The notes under the pieces were generated by a model that searched no databases, was not told the DNA's origin, and was given only the letters and a program-made list of their open reading frames with translations. A DNA stretch of 9,520 nucleotides, from the NCBI GenBank assembly GCA_016840945.1, contig JAEORJ010000291.1:1-9520 (forward strand). The letters are read 5' to 3'. The position numbers were made by a program, and so were the translations under genes. This document shows, in pieces, positions 1-6,063 of the stretch. The stretch's first letter is position 1. Each line of letters opens with the position of its first letter. Source of the stretch: Candidatus Gerdarchaeota archaeon. GTDB taxonomy: Archaea; Asgardarchaeota; Heimdallarchaeia; JABLTI01.

Positions 1-2
1 GA

Positions 3-374
3 ACCGATGTAATTATTCCTCAAAAGAAACTTGCAGGTACTTCTGAAGATAAAACCAGAGCGATGATGCAAATCCAAGAGAGTTTCTATAAAATAGGTGA
101 GGATACTTGTTATACATGTGGAAAGCCTATAGATAAAGAAACTGTTATTTGTTCTGCTTGTAGATCGCAGATAGCCAAGTGCACAGTATGCAAACTACCA
201 ATCTCATTTGGTGAGGAAATTGGACAATGCTCATTATGTGAAGCTGAAGGCCATCTTACTCATATGCAAGAATGGGTGAAGACCCAAGGAAAATGTCCTG
301 CATGTTTGCAACAATTACCAATTGAAGGAATAATACCGTTGGAAATATTTGATACAAAAAATAAATTGAGATAA
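3..374 (+). CDS. Zinc-ribbon plus RING-like domain protein, C-terminal part (5' end outside window)
   Basis: The frame is open from base 3 with no stop before the first ATG at 63, and no convincing ribosome binding site precedes that ATG, so this is probably the end of a longer gene starting left of the window. Counting from the ATG at 63, C16, C19, C30 and C33 form a zinc ribbon (C-x2-C-x10-C-x2-C). C40, C43, C56, C59, H64, H67, C78 and C81 form an eight-ligand cross-brace pattern, C-x2-C-x12-C-x2-C-x4-H-x2-H-x10-C-x2-C, with a Trp four residues after the second His (W71) and a CPAC end as in RING fingers. RING-like domains often recruit ubiquitin E2 enzymes; whether this one does is not shown. 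The same spacing recurs in the protein encoded at 7111-8085. A hairpin terminator starts inside the last codons. The zinc sites are clear; the function is inference. Confidence 0.8.
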   Translation, partial: TDVIIPQKKLAGTSEDKTRAMMQIQESFYKIGEDTCYTCGKPIDKETVICSACRSQIAKCTVCKLPISFGEEIGQCSLCEAEGHLTHMQEWVKTQGKCPACLQQLPIEGIIPLEIFDTKNKLR

Positions 375-397
375 TAAATCATTATCTCTTTTTTTTT
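368..397 (+). terminator. Hairpin plus T-tract terminator
   Basis: GAGATAAT (368-375) and ATTATCTC (381-388) are perfect 8-bp inverted arms around a 5-nt loop AAATC. Nine T residues follow at 389-397. The left arm contains the TAA stop codon of the RING-like gene. This is the form of an intrinsic terminator, and the T run alone would suit archaeal RNA polymerase. Confidence 0.8.
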
Positions 398-469
398 CTC
401 AAAATTATTTTCATATTTATATTTATAGAATTCAAATTTATTATGTGAGTAAAGTCTTTTTGTCCATTG

Positions 470-1204
470 TTACCTGAATACATTTTCAGGCGGTTCAATT
501 TCAAGGATTGTATGATTGCCTGAACTCCATGAAAAGATTTTCCCAGCCCAATTAGGTTGGTATGTATTTCGAGGTCTAATATAAGCTGTTACCCAATCAT
601 AAGGTGCTATCATAACATGTCGAGCAATTTCAATTTCCCAGAAATCAGTTCTAAAAAGATAATGTTCTACTACAAGTACTTGTGGAGCATTACCCATAAA
701 TTCTAAGCTATTGTTTTCTTCCACATTAAATGATGAGATATTATCAATAAAATAATTAACAAAATAGTTTTTAATTTCAATAACTTCACTTGGTAAATTT
801 TGTGTCCAATTTATACAAGAAACGATAACTGATACTTGTGTTTGAAAAGTATCTGCACTAACCCCAAGTGAAACTCTAGTATTAGTATTCAGATGAGTAA
901 TATTTGGATATAAGAAGATTTCAACTATTTTAGTATCCAATAGAGACCAAATTGTGTAATCATAATCTATTGATTGATTAACTTCAACTGAAATCTGAGT
1001 GCTATAAGCATCATAAAATAAATTTGATTTTACTTCAGCTAATAACCAACATTTCTGTCCCGGATAAGTCAACATTTCGCTATCAGATAATTTAATGGTT
1101 ATCTCTTCTCTATTCCAATGTTGAAAATTTAATAATAAAATTGATACTGACGCTGTAATAGTTATAATCAATACTATACTTGTTGTTATGATTTTCCTTT
1201 TCAT
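470..1204 (-). CDS. Membrane-anchored extracellular protein of unknown function
   Basis: No family was recognised. The protein (244 aa from the chosen start) opens with a short basic segment, MKRK, and one hydrophobic helix at about residues 4-25 that fits a signal anchor. The rest is polar and beta-rich. It has six N-glycosylation sequons (N76, N101, N132, N155, N164, N230) and only two cysteines (C52, C130), which could form a disulfide; all of this suits a domain outside the cell. The longest frame begins with GTG at 1213. The ATG at 1204 is preferred because AAGTGA lies 5 nt upstream of it, a partial archaeal Shine-Dalgarno, and because the hydrophobic helix then begins right after the basic residues. 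The HEAT-repeat gene upstream on the same strand ends at 1220, 15 nt away, so the two are probably co-transcribed. Confidence 0.75.
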   Translation of the reverse strand: MKRKIITTSIVLIITITASVSILLLNFQHWNREEITIKLSDSEMLTYPGQKCWLLAEVKSNLFYDAYSTQISVEVNQSIDYDYTIWSLLDTKIVEIFLYPNITHLNTNTRVSLGVSADTFQTQVSVIVSCINWTQNLPSEVIEIKNYFVNYFIDNISSFNVEENNSLEFMGNAPQVLVVEHYLFRTDFWEIEIARHVMIAPYDWVTAYIRPRNTYQPNWAGKIFSWSSGNHTILEIEPPENVFR

Positions 1205-1219
1205 ATCATTCACTTAAAA

Positions 1220-2098
1220 TCATCTTTTACGTTTTTTCAAATCATCTGTTTTTTTCTTTTTTACGGGAACCGGTCTTGATTTATCACTTATTCTTGGTTT
1301 CTTTGTAGGTTGATTACTTTTGATTTTAGCTACTGGTTTAGGTTTTAAATCATCAACTCTTTCAGGTTTTCTTGGTACTGGTTTACCAACTGCTTTTTGA
1401 CTTGACGTTAGCTTTTTGGTAGGTTCTATTCTTTTTGGTGGTAATTTAGGAACTTCTTTTTTTGTAGGTATTCTTTTTATAGTTGTTGTATGTTGAATTT
1501 TTGTTGGATCAGTCGATGATGGTTTTTTCATAACTGGTTTTGATATTGGTTTTTTCATGATAGGTTTTTGTGTAGGCTTTTTCATCAATGGTTTTGATGA
1601 AGGTATCTTTTTTATAGTTTGAGTAGTTTTGATAGGCTTCTTAGTTGGAACAGATCTCGCTGGTTTTGATCTTGGAGGTAACTTTGGTCTTTGAGAACTC
1701 ATAGCTCGTGTTGGTTTGCTAGGAATGGTTGAAGCATCAACTTTTTTTCTTACTTTCATGACTGTTTTTGAGGAGCGAACTTTTGGTTGCTTAGTTTTAC
1801 CACTTGCTTCGCGGATTTTTTCAATTGCATAAGCAGCTTCTTCCTTTACCTTATCATCAACATCCTTATTTTTAGCTTCTTTAAGCGCGCCTAATGCTCT
1901 TGGATCACCTATTTTTGCTAATGCCTTTGCAGAATTATTCCTAACAAATCTATCGGGATCAGTTTTTAGTGCTACAACTAATGGCCCAACAGACCTTTTA
2001 TCAGTAACTTGCCCCAAATTCCAAGCGGCCTTTCGTCTAACACTAATATCATTACTTTTAAGATTTTGAATTTCTTGACCAACAGAGATATTTTGCAT
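1220..2098 (-). CDS. HEAT-repeat (PBS-lyase-like) protein with long basic Lys/Pro-rich tail
   Basis: Residues 6-98 of 292 form about three HEAT/PBS-lyase-like helical repeats, with typical stretches such as VRRKAAWNLGQV and RALGALKEA. Such repeats usually bind other proteins. Residues 99-292 are low-complexity and rich in Lys, Pro, Thr, Ser and Arg, with KKP and KPP motifs, almost no aromatic residues and no Cys; this part is probably disordered and strongly positive. Three tandem copies of the nine-residue unit KPxMKKPxx sit inside it (bases 1521-1601). The tail could bind nucleic acid or an acidic surface, which is inference from charge. The ATG at 2098 is supported by GGTGAT (2104-2109) five nt upstream. 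The anchored extracellular protein follows 15 nt downstream, which suggests a linked role. The N-terminal repeats resemble those of the HEAT protein at 6435-7118. Confidence 0.85.
   Translation of the reverse strand: MQNISVGQEIQNLKSNDISVRRKAAWNLGQVTDKRSVGPLVVALKTDPDRFVRNNSAKALAKIGDPRALGALKEAKNKDVDDKVKEEAAYAIEKIREASGKTKQPKVRSSKTVMKVRKKVDASTIPSKPTRAMSSQRPKLPPRSKPARSVPTKKPIKTTQTIKKIPSSKPLMKKPTQKPIMKKPISKPVMKKPSSTDPTKIQHTTTIKRIPTKKEVPKLPPKRIEPTKKLTSSQKAVGKPVPRKPERVDDLKPKPVAKIKSNQPTKKPRISDKSRPVPVKKKKTDDLKKRKR
1521..1601 (-). repeat. Three tandem 27-nt units encoding KPxMKKPxx
   Basis: Three consecutive imperfect 27-nt units (1521-1547, 1548-1574, 1575-1601) each begin GGTTTTTTCAT or GGCTTTTTCAT on the plus strand and keep the reading frame of the minus-strand gene. 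They encode KPLMKKPTQ, KPIMKKPIS and KPVMKKPSS. This is an in-frame expansion within a disordered tail. Confidence 0.85.
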
Positions 2099-2103
2099 TC
2101 TTA

Positions 2104-2158
2104 ATCACCATGTCTAGTTTAATACTATATTATGAAGTAATTTTCTCCTATTTATATT
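2104..2158 (-). promoter_or_regulatory. Promoter and ribosome binding site of the HEAT/basic-tail gene
   Basis: On the minus strand AATATAAATA (2149-2158) is a candidate TATA box. A transcript start about 26 bp downstream (near 2127) would leave a leader of roughly 28 nt. GGTGAT (2104-2109) is the ribosome binding site, five nt from the ATG. The ribosome site is clear; the TATA box is a judgement in AT-rich DNA. Confidence 0.55.
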
Positions 2159-2190
2159 GATTTAATAGAAAGTAGCTTTAAGTAAGAATG

Positions 2191-2207
2191 GTTTTTGACT
2201 GTTTTTT
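2191..2207. repeat. 17-nt repeat, copy 1 (inverted relative to 6168-6184)
   Basis: GTTTTTGACTGTTTTTT here is the exact reverse complement of 6168-6184. It lies at the 3' end of the padR gene, overlapping its stop codon. The flanks of the two copies do not match. The A/T-rich composition lowers its significance. Confidence 0.5.
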
Positions 2208-2592
2208 AATCTTTAGAATTATATACCCGTATAATCTTGATATCATTACTATTATCTACGCATAAATCTGCACAACAAGAATCAGCAAATAATGCAATCT
2301 TAAGAATTCTTTTTGTAATAACTGGCAAAGTCTCTAGTCCTTTTTGTGTTAAATCATAGGTTCTAATTCTTTTATCTTCTCGATTCTCTTTCTGGGTTGT
2401 TTCCTTGATGAGGTCTTTTTTTTCCAATGATTGAAGTATTTTGTATGTTGCACCAGGTGATGGTGCCCAGCTTGTACCTAGATTCTTTTGAATTTGTTCG
2501 ACAATCTCTGATCCTGATTGTGATTTTTTGGTTTTCAATACCATTAAGAAAAAAGCTTCCATAGGTGTAACATCTAAATCTTTGCCTATCAT
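2206..2592 (-). CDS. PadR-family winged-helix repressor with C-terminal Cys cluster, probable arsenic sensor
   Basis: This 128-aa protein has a PadR-type winged helix: an N-terminal helix with TPMEAFFLMVL (9-19), GSEIVEQI (27-34), and the recognition-helix/wing signature SPGATYKILQSLEKKDLI (45-62). A basic wing follows (NREDKRIRTYDLTQKG, 70-85). PadR proteins bind DNA as dimers through a variable C-terminal helix. Here that part ends in DSCCADLC, giving C106, C107 and C111, the only cysteines in the protein. A Cys-Cys pair plus a nearby Cys close to the C-terminus is how the Acidithiobacillus ferrooxidans ArsR binds As(III), so a similar inducer site is inferred. The gene is transcribed divergently from arsM across a region holding a palindromic operator candidate. 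No good ribosome binding site precedes the ATG at 2592. The family call is firm; arsenic sensing rests on the cysteines and the neighbour. Confidence 0.85.
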   Translation of the reverse strand: MIGKDLDVTPMEAFFLMVLKTKKSQSGSEIVEQIQKNLGTSWAPSPGATYKILQSLEKKDLIKETTQKENREDKRIRTYDLTQKGLETLPVITKRILKIALFADSCCADLCVDNSNDIKIIRVYNSKD

Positions 2593-2647
2593 TTTTGCTT
2601 GACTTCATTTAATTGATCTTCATTATAGTTCTTATCTATGAAAACCC

Positions 2648-2655
2648 TTATAAAT
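2648..2655 (-). promoter_or_regulatory. TATA box of padR
   Basis: On the minus strand ATTTATAA (2648-2655), preceded by the purine-containing GCAAAC, fits an archaeal TATA box with a TFB-recognition element. A start about 25 bp downstream gives a leader of roughly 30 nt before the ATG at 2592. The palindrome at 2670-2688 lies 14 bp upstream of this box. Confidence 0.5.
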
Positions 2656-2669
2656 GTTTGCGCCTAAAG

Positions 2670-2703
2670 AATATTCCTAAGGAATATTTATAATGACTAT
2701 TCC
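2670..2703. promoter_or_regulatory. Candidate PadR operator: 19-bp palindrome plus third half-site
   Basis: AATATTCCTAAGGAATATT (2670-2688) has perfect 9-bp arms around one central base. The half-site TATTCC occurs at 2672-2677, inverted as GGAATA at 2681-2686, and again as TATTCC at 2698-2703. The second and third half-sites bracket the arsM TATA box, so a bound dimer would cover the TBP/TFB site of arsM. Binding by the adjacent PadR protein is inference from position and symmetry. Confidence 0.65.
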
Positions 2704-2719
2704 AAATCCTTAAAAGGTG
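2687..2719 (+). promoter_or_regulatory. arsM TATA box and ribosome binding site
   Basis: TTTATAAT (2687-2694) is the candidate TATA box, with GGAA just upstream as a TFB-recognition-like element. The predicted transcript start is near 2715, giving a very short leader. AAAGGTG (2713-2719) is the ribosome binding site and lies six nt before the ATG at 2726. The GTG inside it belongs to the ribosome site and is not the start codon. Confidence 0.6.
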
Positions 2720-2725
2720 CAAATC

Positions 2726-3649
2726 ATGGTGGATAAAATATTAGAAACCAAAAGCTGTTGCTCTACTGAAGATTCAAATGCCTTCAGTGAAAGTGACAAT
2801 GAAAAAGAGAAAGCTCGAAGAGAAATTCGAGAAAGATATACCAATCTTGCTGAAGGCAAGATTTCTGAAGTTTCAAAAGCTGAAAAAGAAACAACAGAAG
2901 CTGCTGCAAGTAGTCATCCATTATATTCTAAAGAAGAATTGCAATCTATCCCAAAAGATTCTAACTTAGGTTTAGGTTCAGGTAATCCTGTTTCCCATGC
3001 AAATCTCCAACTAGGAGAAACAGTAGTTGATTTGGGTTCAGGGGCTGGTGTCGATTGTTTTTTAGCTTCTAAAATTGTGGGTGAAACTGGTAAAATTATC
3101 GGAATAGATATGACCCCTAAAATGATTGATTTGGCTAGAGACAATGCCTATAAAGGAAACTATGAAAATGTCGAGTTTCGTTTAGGTGAGATTGAACATC
3201 TACCCATCGCAGACAGTACAGTTGATGTAATTATTTCTAATTGTGTTATAAATTTAGCATCAAGCAAGAAACAAGTTTTCAAAGAAGCTTTTAGAGTGTT
3301 AAAACCCGGTGGAAGACTAATCATTTCTGATATTATGTTTGAAAATGAATTGCCTGAAAAGGTTCGTTCAATATTCAAAGATCAATCAGGTTGTGTTTCA
3401 AGAGCAATTTTGAAAAATAATTATTTAGAGACAATAAGAGAAGTTGGTTTTACAAAAGCAGAAATAATTGATCAATATACTATCAAGCCCCAAAATAAAC
3501 CAGAAGCTAAAAGCAAATCAAAAGGATTATCTAAAATCACACTAATATCTGGTGGCAAAAAAGCTGAAGTGGAACTTGATCCTCAAGAACTGCAACAATT
3601 GGAAACAGCTATTATCTCAGCACATGTGCGAGCTATAAAACCATACTAA
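2726..3649 (+). CDS. arsM: Arsenite S-adenosylmethionine methyltransferase (ArsM type)
   Basis: The enzyme methylates As(III) using S-adenosylmethionine in the cytoplasm. The 307-aa protein has the family's Rossmann core: motif I VDLGSGAG (101-108), GIDMTPKMI with ribose-binding D128, FRLGEIEHLP (151-160), DVIISNCVINL (167-177) and RVLKPGGR (190-197). C173, in SNCVINL, and C223, in SGCV, are at the positions of the two cysteines that hold arsenic in characterised ArsM enzymes. Many ArsM proteins have GCGNP before motif I; here it is GSGNP, with Ser85 where a third Cys is expected. Extra cysteines are C11-C12 and C111. The C-terminal part (about 255-307) starts with a Lys/Ser-rich linker. The ATG at 2726 is chosen over GTG 2717 because AAAGGTG fits as its ribosome site. 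It is divergent from the PadR regulator. No arsenite efflux gene is in view. Confidence 0.93.
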   Translation: MVDKILETKSCCSTEDSNAFSESDNEKEKARREIRERYTNLAEGKISEVSKAEKETTEAAASSHPLYSKEELQSIPKDSNLGLGSGNPVSHANLQLGETVVDLGSGAGVDCFLASKIVGETGKIIGIDMTPKMIDLARDNAYKGNYENVEFRLGEIEHLPIADSTVDVIISNCVINLASSKKQVFKEAFRVLKPGGRLIISDIMFENELPEKVRSIFKDQSGCVSRAILKNNYLETIREVGFTKAEIIDQYTIKPQNKPEAKSKSKGLSKITLISGGKKAEVELDPQELQQLETAIISAHVRAIKPY

Positions 3650-3653
3650 TTAA

Positions 3654-3670
3654 TTTTTTTCTTTTTTTTT
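3654..3670 (+). terminator. T-tract terminator of arsM
   Basis: Starting five nt after the arsM stop codon there are seven T, one C and nine T. No stable hairpin precedes them. Oligo-T runs on the coding strand are sufficient for termination by archaeal RNA polymerase. Confidence 0.65.
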
Positions 3671-3766
3671 CACAATTAAAAATATCTGTTTATTTAAATC
3701 AAAAGTTAAGTTGTTATATTCTGATTGACGATTTCATTAAATAACAATCTTTAATCCTTTTTTTAG

Positions 3767-3774
3767 ATATATAA
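3767..3774 (+). promoter_or_regulatory. Possible TATA box for the 3837-4553 gene pair
   Basis: ATATATAA at 3767-3774 is the best TATA-like sequence upstream of the ATG at 3837. A start about 25 bp downstream would give a leader of roughly 40 nt. No Shine-Dalgarno is seen before that ATG, so a more proximal promoter with a leaderless transcript is also possible. Confidence 0.35.
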
Positions 3775-3836
3775 CTATGCAATAAGCACAAAAGAATTTA
3801 GAATCAAAATTCACTATTAATAAATTGTGTAACTAA

Positions 3837-4298
3837 ATGCTTAACCAACAATTTATCAAGGATTTAATCAATGAAACTATTGATTTACTTAAAAGTCAAA
3901 ATTATACTATAGTAAAAATTTCTGCTAGTGAATTGATTGCTTATTTTGAAGGTGATGCCCCATCAGGTGATACTACTACATTAAATCAAGTTCTTGATAA
4001 TAAATGGTTATTAATTCATGAATTAGTTGAAATCAATGAATTAAAACAATTAGGTTTTGAAATTTCATCAAAATTATTATTTACAGAATCAAGCAAAGTC
4101 TTTGAAGCTCATTTAGTAGCAATTGATTGGGAATTACATTTCGCACTAAATGATAGTGATATTAATTGGATTAGTAAGCGATTAGATGATGTCCGTAATT
4201 GGTTAAAAGATCCTGATTTATCAAAAACACTCCATGAAAAATGTCAAGCACTATTACTAAAATATGAATCAAAATTGAAATCTAAATGTGAAAAATAA
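3837..4298 (+). CDS. Protein of unknown function with conserved-looking His/Glu pattern
   Basis: I do not recognise the family. The 153-aa protein is soluble, mainly helical and without membrane segments. It has a striking set of His and Glu residues: IHELVEINELK (60-70; H61, E62, E65, E68), VFEAHLVAIDWELHFAL (88-104; E90, H92, E99, H101), then WISKRLDDVRNWLKDPDL (111-128). Such spacing could form a metal site, but no standard metallopeptidase motif (HExxH) is present. Two Cys occur late (C136, C151) and do not make an obvious pair. An in-frame TAA sits directly before the ATG, so the gene cannot start further upstream. No ribosome binding site is visible. The next gene follows 21 nt downstream with its own good ribosome site, which suggests an operon. 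A role cannot be stated. Confidence 0.75.
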   Translation: MLNQQFIKDLINETIDLLKSQNYTIVKISASELIAYFEGDAPSGDTTTLNQVLDNKWLLIHELVEINELKQLGFEISSKLLFTESSKVFEAHLVAIDWELHFALNDSDINWISKRLDDVRNWLKDPDLSKTLHEKCQALLLKYESKLKSKCEK

Positions 4299-4319
4299 AA
4301 CTAATAGCTGGAGAAGAAA

Positions 4320-4553
4320 ATGGAATTAGATAATATTGTAATTAATAAGATAAAATTCAATACTACAACAGAAGAATTGCTTAACCAATATTTTGATTGT
4401 TGGGAGGAAATAAAGAGAGAACTTAATCCTAATGATTCCATGCTAATTAGAGAGGAATTAATCAAAGCTCTAATTAATCAATCACCAAATATCGACCATA
4501 CTATCTATTTAGTTTACAACAATAAAAATGCATCAACAAATGAAAGCTTATAA
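4320..4553 (+). CDS. Small protein of unknown function
   Basis: No family was recognised. The 77-aa protein is polar and probably helical in residues 16-55, with DCWEEIKREL (26-35) and MLIREELIKALI (41-52), and ends in an Asn-rich tail. It has one Cys and no membrane segment. GGAG (4310-4313) lies six nt before the ATG, and this is the main evidence that the frame is a gene, together with its 21-nt spacing behind the 3837 gene on the same strand. It converges with trpB2. Confidence 0.6.
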   Translation: MELDNIVINKIKFNTTTEELLNQYFDCWEEIKRELNPNDSMLIREELIKALINQSPNIDHTIYLVYNNKNASTNESL

Positions 4554-4615
4554 TTTTCAATTAAAGGATTTACTAGATGAATTTGGTTTATGAATGTAAT
4601 CTATTGAAAAACAGG

Positions 4616-4637
4616 TGGAGAGAATTTTAACTCTCCA
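4616..4637. terminator. Hairpin between convergent genes (trpB2 terminator)
   Basis: TGGAGAG (4616-4622) and CTCTCCA (4631-4637) form a 7-bp stem with an 8-nt loop. On the minus strand it begins two nt after the trpB2 stop codon and is followed by CCTGTTTTTC, so it works best as the trpB2 terminator. It also lies 62 nt past the end of the plus-strand gene and could stop read-through from that side. Confidence 0.65.
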
Positions 4638-4638
4638 T

Positions 4639-5997
4639 TCACAATTTTGGTAGCTCAGCTATAGCTTTCTCAACTAACTCATTAGGATATTGATAATCAA
4701 TTAGTTTCTTTTCATAATAGGTCTCATAAGCTGTTAGATCAAAGTGTCCATGACCACTGTTATTAAAAACAAGTGTTTTCTCTTCACCTGTTTTTTTACA
4801 TCTTAGTGCTTCATCAATTGTTGCTCTTATTGCATGAGCGCTTTCAGGTGCTACAACGAATCCTTCTGTTTGTGCAAATAATGTTGCAGCTTCAAATGTA
4901 GGATTTTGATTAAATGCTTTAGCCGTTATTATTCCTTCATGATGTAATTGAGAAATTATTGGTGACGCTCCATGATAGCGCAAACCTCCAGCATGTATGG
5001 GAGAAGGAATGAAACCATGACCTAAAGTAAACATCTTTACTATAGGAGCTATTTTTGCAGTGTCCCCATAATCATAGGCAAAAAGACCTCGATTCAAAGA
5101 TGGACATGCTTCAGGTTCGCAAGCAACAATTTCTAATTCTTTTCTTTTACCAGATAATTTATCTGCAATAAAAGGAAAAGAAAATCCTGCAAAATTGCTT
5201 CCTCCACCAACACAACAGAAAATTGAATCTGGATACAGATCAAGCATTTGAAATTGTTTCTTAGCTTCAAGTCCAATAATGGTTTGATGTAGCATAACAT
5301 GATTCAATACGCTACCTAAAGAATATTTAGTGTTATCATTTTTCATAGCTTCTTCTACTGCTTCGCTAATTGCTATCCCAAGGCTTCCTGGACTATCAGG
5401 ATCTTGAGACAAGAAATAACGACCAGATTCAGTTCGATCACTAGGACTAGGAACAATGTCTGCTCCCCAAACATGCATCATCATTTTCCTATATGGTTTC
5501 TGATCATAACTTGCCCTTACCATATAAACCATACACTCAAGACCAAATATTTTACAAGCAAACGATAGTGCTGATCCCCACTGTCCTGCTCCGGTTTCAG
5601 TCGTTAATCGTTCAACACCTTCTTTCATATTATAGTAAGCTTGAGCTACAGCGGTATTTGGTTTATGACTACCTGGAGGGCTTACGCCTTCCCATTTATA
5701 GAAAATTTTTGCAGGGGTGTTAAGTGCTTTCTCAAGTCTTTTTGCACGATAAAGAGGAGAGGGTCTCCATAGGCGATAGATATCTCTGATTTCTTCAGGA
5801 ATATCAATAAAACGCTCTTGACTTACTTCTTGTTTTATTAGTTCCATTGGGAAGAGAGGTAGCAAATCTTCCGGACCCAAAGGAGTTTTCTTAACAGAAT
5901 GTAAGGGTGGAGCCAACTGATTAGGCAGATCTGGTATAATATTATACCATTGTTTAGGTAAATCATTTTCATCTAATTCAATTTTAACTAATCCCAT
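4639..5997 (-). CDS. trpB: Tryptophan synthase beta chain, TrpB2 type, stand-alone
   Basis: This PLP enzyme is of the TrpB family, which condenses indole with serine to give tryptophan. Numbered from the ATG at 5997 (452 aa): GSHKPNTA with the Schiff-base lysine K112; ETGAGQWG with the catalytic-type Glu E134; GGGSNFAG (264-271) for the PLP phosphate; and NNSGHGHFD near the end, with S414 where PLP nitrogen is bound. The SHKPNTA and SGHGHFD variants and the long N-terminal segment mark the TrpB2 branch, which is often unlinked to trpA. TrpA is not adjacent here, so indole salvage or serine-related activity is possible. The frame extends to TTG at 6024, but AGGAGGTTAT (6001-6010) is a strong ribosome site six nt before the ATG at 5997. 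The leader holds a hairpin and a palindrome, which suggests regulation. Confidence 0.95.
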   Translation of the reverse strand: MGLVKIELDENDLPKQWYNIIPDLPNQLAPPLHSVKKTPLGPEDLLPLFPMELIKQEVSQERFIDIPEEIRDIYRLWRPSPLYRAKRLEKALNTPAKIFYKWEGVSPPGSHKPNTAVAQAYYNMKEGVERLTTETGAGQWGSALSFACKIFGLECMVYMVRASYDQKPYRKMMMHVWGADIVPSPSDRTESGRYFLSQDPDSPGSLGIAISEAVEEAMKNDNTKYSLGSVLNHVMLHQTIIGLEAKKQFQMLDLYPDSIFCCVGGGSNFAGFSFPFIADKLSGKRKELEIVACEPEACPSLNRGLFAYDYGDTAKIAPIVKMFTLGHGFIPSPIHAGGLRYHGASPIISQLHHEGIITAKAFNQNPTFEAATLFAQTEGFVVAPESAHAIRATIDEALRCKKTGEEKTLVFNNSGHGHFDLTAYETYYEKKLIDYQYPNELVEKAIAELPKL

Positions 5998-6014
5998 TGA
6001 ATAACCTCCTATAA

Positions 6015-6035
6015 AACGATACAATCATTATCGTT
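6015..6035 (-). other. Leader hairpin upstream of the trpB2 ribosome site
   Basis: AACGATA (6015-6021) and TATCGTT (6029-6035) are perfect 7-bp inverted arms with a 7-nt loop. The structure ends five nt before the AGGAGGT ribosome site of trpB2. It could influence translation or bind a protein; neither is shown. Confidence 0.4.
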
Positions 6036-6050
6036 CGAGGTTCAAGTCTG

Positions 6051-6060
6051 TTCCTAGGAA
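6051..6060. promoter_or_regulatory. Palindrome TTCCTAGGAA in trpB2 leader region
   Basis: TTCCTAGGAA is a perfect 10-bp palindrome about 55 bp upstream of the trpB2 start. It resembles the core TTCCTAAGGAA of the arsM operator candidate, one base shorter. A shared regulator is possible but the match is short. Confidence 0.35.
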
Positions 6061-6063
6061 TCT

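Noticed and set aside
1205..1213. GTG at 1213 as the start of the anchored extracellular protein
   Set aside because: The ATG at 1204 has the better-placed ribosome site and gives a normal signal-anchor N-terminus.
1521..1601. Tandem 27-nt repeats as a CRISPR-like array
   Set aside because: Units are contiguous without spacers, imperfect, and in frame with a protein-coding tail.
2372..2608. Minus-strand open frame overlapping the 5' half of padR in another frame
   Set aside because: Overlaps the well-supported PadR gene, has no family resemblance and no ribosome site.
2778..3378. Open frames inside arsM (plus 2778-2969, minus 2914-3144 and 3160-3378)
   Set aside because: They lie in alternative frames of a clear arsM gene and read as low-complexity or shadow protein.
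5493..5723. Plus-strand open frame inside trpB2
   Set aside because: Antisense to the conserved PLP-lysine region; no start signal.
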